A DNA stretch of 64,000 nt, taken from positions 62,001 to 126,000 of the forward strand of contig NZ_FOAP01000014.1 in assembly GCF_900109545.1 (NCBI RefSeq). The letters run 5' to 3'. The notes beneath the pieces were generated by a model. That model was given only the letters and a program-made list of their open reading frames with translations. It ran no database searches and was not told the DNA's origin. The DNA is from Stigmatella aurantiaca (GTDB taxonomy: Bacteria > Myxococcota > Myxococcia > Myxococcales > Myxococcaceae). Shown piece by piece: positions 57,157 to 64,000 of the stretch. Every line of letters begins with the position of its first letter. Position 1 is the stretch's first letter. The translations under genes were made by a program, and so were the position numbers.

Positions 57157-58875
57157 TCACGGCCGCCGCGTCACGTAGAAGTCCAGGAGCAGCGCCCCCA
57201 GCAGCACCACCAGCGGCCAGCGCGCCCGGCCCGCCGGGGCCGCCCCGTCCACGTCCCGCGCCTCGGCCTGGGCCTCCCGCTCACCCGTGCCCCGGCCTCG
57301 CAGATCCGACTCCCGCGCATCCAGGGGCAGCACGTCCGCCACGTCCACGGGCTCGCCCTCCCGCAGCAGCGTGTAGCGGCCGGGCACGGGCGGCGCGGGC
57401 AGGGTGAGCGCCCCCGCCCCGAAGAGGGGCTTCGGGCCCAGCGGCCCCTCCAGCGCGTAGCGGGCCCCGGCCTCCGTCACCACGGGCAGGGGCTCGCCCA
57501 CGTTGAGCTGATGGCGCGGGAAGCCCTCCTGGGCCCGCCGCGCCTCGCGCACCACGTTGCCCAGCAGCACCGGCCAGGCCGGGGTGCGCTGGAGGTTGGA
57601 GCGCGCCAGCGCCAGGTTGAGGTGCACCCGCCCGTCCTCCTCGGACAGCAGCACCGTGTCCTCCGCCGTCACCAGGGGGCGCCCGGGCGGGTTGCTGCCG
57701 GCCGTCCAGCGCACGCCCCCGAGCTGCACGTCATCCAGCAAGGGGTGGCCCTTCTCGGAGAAGAAGGGCCCCACGAAGGTGCGCAGCGTGCCGGAGGCGC
57801 CCACCGTCAGCCGCGCCTCCGTGCCCGGCGGGCCCCACAGGAGCGCGCCCTCCGCCGCGCCCACCTCCACGCCCGGCGCCACCGCGAGGAAGCGCTCCAG
57901 GGCCTGGCGCGCCGGGGCCTCCAGCGCCTCGGCCAGGGCCAGGCGCACCGGGCGCACCGCGGAGGGCACCAGCCGCGCCTGCCCATCCTCCGGCAGCGCA
58001 TCCGGCGGCAGGGACACCTCCACATCGCCCGCGTTCTCGAACGTCAGCCGCACCGTCGCCGCGCCCTCGGCGGGCAGCGCCACCGGCTCGCTCCGCTCGG
58101 AGCCCTCCTTCGCGCCCGCCCCGGGCCGCGCGAGCACGCGCAGCGCCACCTGCTCCGGGCCCCCGAAGCGCGCCACCCGCAGCGTCACCGTCGCGAGCGG
58201 GCCCTCGTCCCGCCGCTGCGCGGACACCAGCGCCACGTTGTCCCGGGGCGCGCCCAGCGCCGTCCACCGCACGGAAGGCGGCACCGCCACGCCCTCCTCC
58301 GGCATCGCGTCCGTGAAGAAGTGGACCCGCTGGCCGGGCCCGGCCAGCTCCTGCGCCCATAATAAGGTGGGCGTCACATCGTGCCCGGCTCCCAGCGCCT
58401 GGAAGGACTCCAGCGCCGCCAGGGCCCGCGAGGGCTCCGCCTCCGGCCCCGCGAGCACCTGGGGCGACAGGCCGCTCGCCAGCACCGTCACCCGCGTGGC
58501 GCCCTCCGTGTTCAGCCGCGTGGCGGCCTCGCGGCGCACGCGCTCCAGCACCGTCACCCCGTCCGGCCCCCTCGCGGAGAGCGAGAGGCCGCCGTCCACC
58601 ACCAGCACCACGTGGCGGCCCCGGGCCTCGTCCCCCCAGCGCACGTCCGCCAGGAAGAGGGCCGCGGCCAGCACCGCCAGCGCCTCCAGGAGGAGCGAGG
58701 CCTCGCGGGTGAAGCGCTCGAAGCGCGGCCCGGCCTCCACCCGGGGACGCGGCGTCCGCCAGAGGAACAGGGCGCTCACGGTGACGGGCTTCTGCCGCCG
58801 CCGCAGGAAGTACGCCGCCGCCAGCGGCCCCCACGCCGCGAGCGCCAGCAAGCCCCAGGGAAAGCCGAAGCTCAC
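57157..58875 (-). CDS. BatA/aerotolerance-type membrane protein with a degenerate VWA domain
   Basis: A 572-residue protein. The N-terminal BatA motif (GFPWGLLALAAWGPLAAAYFL then RRRQKPVTVSALFLW) is followed by a membrane helix and a VWA-like fold (about 88-200). Its metal site reads VVLVVDGGLSLSARG, so the first Ser of DxSxS is Gly and metal binding is doubtful. Long beta-rich exported parts precede a final helix (RWPLVVLLGALLLDFYV). The GTG at 58875 overlaps the DUF58 stop by 4 bases. It probably works with the DUF58 protein in a MoxR/Bat-like membrane complex; no MoxR gene is visible. Confidence 0.78.
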   Translation of the reverse strand: MSFGFPWGLLALAAWGPLAAAYFLRRRQKPVTVSALFLWRTPRPRVEAGPRFERFTREASLLLEALAVLAAALFLADVRWGDEARGRHVVLVVDGGLSLSARGPDGVTVLERVRREAATRLNTEGATRVTVLASGLSPQVLAGPEAEPSRALAALESFQALGAGHDVTPTLLWAQELAGPGQRVHFFTDAMPEEGVAVPPSVRWTALGAPRDNVALVSAQRRDEGPLATVTLRVARFGGPEQVALRVLARPGAGAKEGSERSEPVALPAEGAATVRLTFENAGDVEVSLPPDALPEDGQARLVPSAVRPVRLALAEALEAPARQALERFLAVAPGVEVGAAEGALLWGPPGTEARLTVGASGTLRTFVGPFFSEKGHPLLDDVQLGGVRWTAGSNPPGRPLVTAEDTVLLSEEDGRVHLNLALARSNLQRTPAWPVLLGNVVREARRAQEGFPRHQLNVGEPLPVVTEAGARYALEGPLGPKPLFGAGALTLPAPPVPGRYTLLREGEPVDVADVLPLDARESDLRGRGTGEREAQAEARDVDGAAPAGRARWPLVVLLGALLLDFYVTRRP

Positions 58876-59729
58876 GCGCCACCTCCCGCCAGGAAGAGGG
58901 CGCGCAGGGGGCCTCGCACCAGCGCCTCCAGCGGCTCCGGGGCGGGGGCCGTCAACAGGGCCGCCCGGGCCCGCAGCGCCGAGGCGCGCAGCATCCGCTG
59001 GTGCTCCGCGAAGCGGCGCGCGTACGCGGCCAGCACCTCCTCGGTGAGCAGCTCCTCCAGCGCCGCGCCGCTCTCGGCATCCACCAGCCGCGCCCCCTCG
59101 CCGCCCGAGGGCTCCAGGTCCTCCGCGTCCAGCACCTGCACCAGGAAGAGGGCCGCGGCGCCCCGCGCCAGCCGGGCCACCAGGCCGTCCAGGTCCGCCT
59201 CGAAGAGGAAGTCGCTCACCACCACCCGCAGGCCGCACGGCCTCAGCGGCGGCAGCCGGCCCAGGGCCCGCGGCAGGTCATCCCTCGCGTCGAACACCGA
59301 GGCGCGCACGGCCGCGCCGCACGCATGGCCCTGCGTCCGCTCCGCCCGCGTGCCCGAGGTGAGCACCGTGGGCGCCAGCCCCTGCAGGGCCCCCACCTCC
59401 ACCGTCAGCAGCGCCAGCTCCCGTGCGCGGGCCTCCTTCCCGGGGCTGAGCGCCATGGAGCGCGAGCCATCCACCAGCACCTCCAGGCGCGGGGACACCT
59501 CGTCCTGGCGGACGCGCAGCACCATCTCCCCGGTGCGCGCCACCGCGTTCCAGTCCACCTGCCGCAGGTCATCCCCGGGCTGGTAGGCGCGGAAGTCGTG
59601 CAGCTCCATGGAGGCGCCCACGGAGCTGGCGCGCACCTCGCCCACCCGGCCCCGGTGGGGCACGCGGGGCAGCGCCAGGGTCAGCCCCGGGGCCAGCCGG
59701 GCCACCGCCTTGCCATCCATCCCGCTCAC
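58872..59729 (-). CDS. DUF58 / VWA-like protein
   Basis: A 285-residue soluble protein of the DUF58 family. The signature SMELHDFRAYQPGDDLRQVDW lies near 40-60. A VWA-like domain has an intact LEVLVDGSRSMALS motif near 85-98. These proteins accompany MoxR ATPases and BatA-like proteins. The GTG at 59729 and its stop each overlap the neighbouring gene by 4 bases (GTGA). Confidence 0.9.
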   Translation of the reverse strand: MSGMDGKAVARLAPGLTLALPRVPHRGRVGEVRASSVGASMELHDFRAYQPGDDLRQVDWNAVARTGEMVLRVRQDEVSPRLEVLVDGSRSMALSPGKEARARELALLTVEVGALQGLAPTVLTSGTRAERTQGHACGAAVRASVFDARDDLPRALGRLPPLRPCGLRVVVSDFLFEADLDGLVARLARGAAALFLVQVLDAEDLEPSGGEGARLVDAESGAALEELLTEEVLAAYARRFAEHQRMLRASALRARAALLTAPAPEPLEALVRGPLRALFLAGGGA

Positions 59730-61206
59730 GCCTCGTGCGCCTGCCGCTCGCGCCGGGCGAGCACCCGGTCCGTGGCGAAGACCGCCAGCACCGTCACCAC
59801 GCTTAGGACGAGGAGCAGCTCAACGGGCATTTGGGGCCGCTCCGCCATGTAATCGTAGGCGGCGAAGTTGACGGTCCCCACCACGGGGTTGAACAGGTTG
59901 AGCAGGCCGTGGTTCGACTCCAGGCCCAGCAGCAGGGCCACCAGGGGAGGCACCACGCAGCCCAGGCCCACCAGCGCCACGAACAGCAGGCGCACCGACA
60001 CGGGCGAGGCCCAGCGGTCCGAGCGCGGCATGCGCCCCAGCAGCAGCGCCACCGAGAGGAACAGCAGCACGTAGGCCGTCCCCGCCCCGGTGGCGAGCAT
60101 CAGCGTCTCGCGGTTGGTCCGGGTGCCGGGCGAGTCCCACTGGAGCAGCAGGATGAAGACCGTCCACGCGAGCAACAACACCACGATGAACCGGAAGCCC
60201 CGCAGGGCGCCGGGACGCAGCAGGGACCAGGCCCGGGTCTTCGCCCGGAGCGGCCGGGCCTGCCCATCCACATCGGTGGCCACGAAGAGGCCCGCCAGGG
60301 TGAGGTGAAGCCCGCCCAGGATGCCCCCAGCGAAGGCCAGCTCCTGCTCCTGGGACTCCTGCCACCAGAGGCCCATCACCACCAGCGCGCTCAGCACCAT
60401 CTGAAGGAGGAGCGCCCGCCGGGGGCCGCGCGTGTAGTCCTCGGTGCTCAGGCTCAGCCGGGAAACGGCCGTCTCGAAGAGCAGCACGCCGTAGCTCACC
60501 ATCAGCCACATCGCCACGCCCACCACGGCGAAGAAGTCGTTGTCCCGCATCATCCGGGCACCGCCCGAGCTCAGCGCGAACGCTCCCCCCAGCCCCTGGG
60601 CCACGCCGCCCGCCAGCACGCCCAGCACCACGAAGTGCATGAAGGCGCGCCCCAGCCGGCCCTCGGCCAGCGTGGCCGCGCACACCCCCAGCACCGTCAG
60701 GAAGACGAGCCAGAGCGCCCCCAGCCCCAGCACCACGAGGATGCTCGGCAGCTCGATGCCATTGAGGTAGTAGCTGAACAGCAGGAACGGCCCCGCCGCG
60801 GAGGCATACAGCCCCGCCTGGATGAGGAAGCTGGCCACCTTGCCGCGCAGGATGCGCCGGGGGCCCAGGCCGGTGAGCGTCAGCAGCACCCACGTCTCGT
60901 CCTCGCGCTCGCGCGCCAGCGAGCGGTAGGCGCTGTAGGGGATGATGAAGAAGTGCACCAGCCCCAGGAAGACGAAGAAGGTGAAGAAGTACGTCTGTCC
61001 CTTGGGCCGGTAGCTGCCCCCGCGCATGTCCCCATACGCCAGCAGCGCCACCAGCAGGCACGCGAGCAACATCAGCCCGAAGCACACCCAGAACAGCCGG
61101 GTGCGCAGCCCCTGGCGCACCTCCTTCACCACCAGCGGGTTGAGCCGCTCGCCCAGCCGCTCCGCCAGCCGGGCCCACCGGGAAGGCAGCGGCACCACGT
61201 CCTCGC

Positions 61207-61210
<4 letters not shown>
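59726..61210 (-). CDS. ABC-2 type transporter permease
   Basis: A 494-residue integral membrane protein with about 12 hydrophobic segments. It starts with NPLVVKEVRQGLRTRLFW, the usual entry of ABC-2 permeases. A conserved segment after the second helix (YSAYRSLAREREDETWVLL) is the expected coupling region. It pairs with the ATPase encoded just upstream, overlapping by 4 bases. The cargo is unknown. Confidence 0.88.
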
Positions 61211-62180
<970 letters not shown>

Positions 62181-62184
<4 letters not shown>

Positions 62185-64000
62185 GGTCCGTCCACCGTGC
62201 CGCGCATGTAGTGCACCCCCTCGTGGAGCTCCGCGGGCAGGGCCGTCATGAAGCCGAACCCCGCGCCGCCCAGGCGGACCACGAACTCCCCATCCTCCAG
62301 CGGGCGCCAGAAGGAACCGGAAGGATTCGAGCGGCCCTGGAGCGGCGGGACCACCGGCAGGCGCTCCGGGAGCGGCTTCACCTCCCGCGCGGGCGAGGCC
62401 AGGGCCTGGCCCCCCTCGTCCACCTCGCCCAGCGGGTAGTCCACGCCGCCCAGCCGCACGACGCCCGCCTGGAGCGGCGCACCGAGCGCGTTCTGCACCT
62501 TCAGCGCGTCCCCCTCGGTCCGGACCACGAGCCGGGCCCGCGTGGGCAGCACGTCCAGCTCGCCCCACTCCACATAGGTGCGCGATGGAAGGAAACCCTC
62601 CGTCCGCATGCCACCCGCGCTCCAGTCCAGCTCGAGCTCCGGCTCCGGCCCCTCCTCGCTTTCCAGGAGGACCCCCTGCGCGGGCACCTGAAGGGCCCGG
62701 GGGGAGAGGTTGGCGTAGTAGCCCGCCACGGCGGCGGTGATGAGCCGGTCCCGGGGCCGGTCCAGCACGCTGTAGCTGTAGCGCGCCACGTGGGTGACGA
62801 AGCCCTCGCGCAGCACGGAGTCGGCGATGATGAGCAGACAGGTGAGCAGCGCCACCGCGGGCACGCCCACCAGCAGCGCCACCGGCCCCCGGCGCCGCGC
62901 CAGGTAGAGCCCCCCGGGCCCCACCAGCAGCGTGAACAGGAAGATGAGCACCAGAAAGCGCCCCAGGGGCGCCAGGGCATTGGGCAACAGCGGCGTCTCG
63001 CTGTGCCCGAGGTACGCGAAGCGGTCGGCCAGGTCCCCGCGGCCAAAGCCCCGGGGCGCGATGGGCAAGCCGCGCCTCCCCGGGAGCGTGCTGAGCGCGG
63101 CTTTGCAGTCCGTGGGGGACGGGCTGCACAGCGCCACCTGGCCCAGGCCATAGGCCCTCCACGGCTCGAGGGTGTCTCCGGCGGACAGCAGGGGCAAGCG
63201 CGAGGGAAGATCCCGGGGCGGCTGCATGAGCAGGAGGGCCCCCCCGGCCGCCGCCTGGTGCTCCAGCGTGGCCCAGAGGTCCGGGGGCAGGCTCGCCACC
63301 TCCTCCGTCACCATCACCACGTCAAAGCCCACGTAGGCGGCCAGTTCGCGCGGAGCCTGCTGCGCCGGCACGAAGAGGGCGCTCAGGTGGGAGGGCTGCT
63401 CCTCCTCGGACAGGGGCAGGGACGTGCCCGCCTCGAACCCCTTCCGGTCTCCAATCACCAGGGCCGTGAGCCCGCCGGGCCGGTACAGGTACACGCTGTG
63501 GGCGTTGACCGGCGGATTGCCGGGCACCGTCACGCTGACGGAGCCCGCGGCCATCGAGGCGGGCACCAGCAGATACAGGGCCAGCCGCTGCCGGGCCCCC
63601 AGCTCCACCGTCCGGGAGACCCTCGTCGTGGCGGCGCTGTGGCCTTGGAACGCCACCGTCACCGGGTGCGGCCTGGCATCGGTGCTGTGGAGGATGACCT
63701 CCAGGGGGGAGTAGCCGCTCCGGGCCCGGAGCGAGCTGCTGCGCACCGACACGCGCAGCCAGCCCAGCTCGTCGAAGCTCTCCAGGGTGCCCGCCAGATC
63801 CGTGTAGGCCACCGGGGCCGGGACCGGCGCCTCCTCCTCGGCCACGGCCGCCATCACCGGGGACGCCGCCGCCTCCGCCGCCGGAGGCGCCTCCGTCGAG
63901 GCCTCCGGAAGGGCCGTGTCCACCGCCTCGGACACGGCAGGAGGCTCCGCCGCCCCGGGCGCCGTCAGGAGCAGCGCGGCCAGAAGGACGCCGAGACTAC
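62181..64000 (-). CDS. Exported membrane protein of the ABC/DUF58 operon (5' end outside window)
   Basis: At least 605 residues, partial. The frame remains open to the window edge and encodes a hydrophobic LGVLLAALLLTAPG then AEPPA, a signal peptide, so the true start lies just beyond 64000; the GTG at 63935 is therefore not the start. An Ala/Glu/Pro linker precedes beta-rich exported domains (about 75-190) and a GATase-like region (GFDVVMVTEEVASLPPDLW to GALLLMQPPRD). Two or more membrane helices follow (FLVLIFLFTLLVGPGGLYL and VALLVGVPAVALLTCLLII), then a C-terminal beta domain. It is the first visible gene of the operon. Confidence 0.78.

Noticed and set aside
63933-63935. GTG at 63935 as start of the last gene
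   Set aside because: The frame continues upstream to the window edge and encodes a signal peptide there, so the true start is outside the window.

Overview
This 64 kb window is GC-rich, densely coded DNA from a predatory, fruiting-type delta-proteobacterium (Myxococcota), most likely the Cystobacterineae (Stigmatella/Cystobacter/Archangium/Myxococcus relatives). The pointers are a SitA/SitI-type lipoprotein toxin and double-CXXCG immunity pair, a MYXO-CTERM tail, two Ser/Thr protein kinases, many lipoproteins, a bacterial expansin and frequent GTG starts with 4-bp start/stop overlaps. No rRNA, tRNA or CRISPR array was seen.

0-13.7 kb is an accessory region. A clipped secreted protein and the membrane protease gene htpX come first. 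Behind htpX lie two antisense cassettes: a small secreted protein with a truncated gene, and a SitA-like toxin with its double-CXXCG partner. Between the cassettes sits a decayed, internally deleted copy of htpX with a copy of its terminator, so the htpX 3' end looks like a recurrent cassette site. Then follow a CotH-like lipoprotein, an unknown protein, an RCC1-propeller lipoprotein of atypical composition, two back-to-back MITE-like elements sharing TTA target repeats, and a same-strand run Uma2 protein - Ser/Thr kinase - VRR-NUC-type lipoprotein toxin - DUF3396/TsiV-type immunity protein.

13.4-27.2 kb holds a PspC protein divergent from the glyoxylate shunt operon aceB-aceA, small conserved proteins, a MYXO-CTERM polysaccharide-lyase-like protein, arginine N-succinyltransferase (astA), a transglutaminase-like protein, an unusual chemoreceptor fused to an oligopeptide-binding protein domain, and a large Cys-rich lipoprotein.

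27.2-40.6 kb has a DedA membrane protein, then a five-gene sensory operon (outer-membrane porin, periplasmic YfiR-like protein, HAMP histidine kinase, CheY-like regulator, and a REC-GAF protein whose kinase core has lost its ATP-binding boxes). It continues with an ECF sigma factor - anti-sigma - rlmN operon, a 3-methyladenine glycosylase, a FAD monooxygenase divergent from a TetR regulator with two clear operators between them, malQ, and a small lipoprotein.

40.7-52.7 kb contains a tamA-tamB pair for outer-membrane assembly, a lysozyme-like lipoprotein, an expansin-like lipoprotein with a 17-G homopolymer inside its gene, a coiled-coil periplasmic protein, a GT-C-like membrane protein and a YdeI-family protein.

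52.7-64 kb is a minus-strand operon (surface/membrane protein running off the window, ABC ATPase, ABC-2 permease, DUF58, BatA-like protein) in which every junction is a 4-bp overlap. A Ser/Thr kinase gene on the other strand separates it from a further large protein with two von Willebrand factor A domains.
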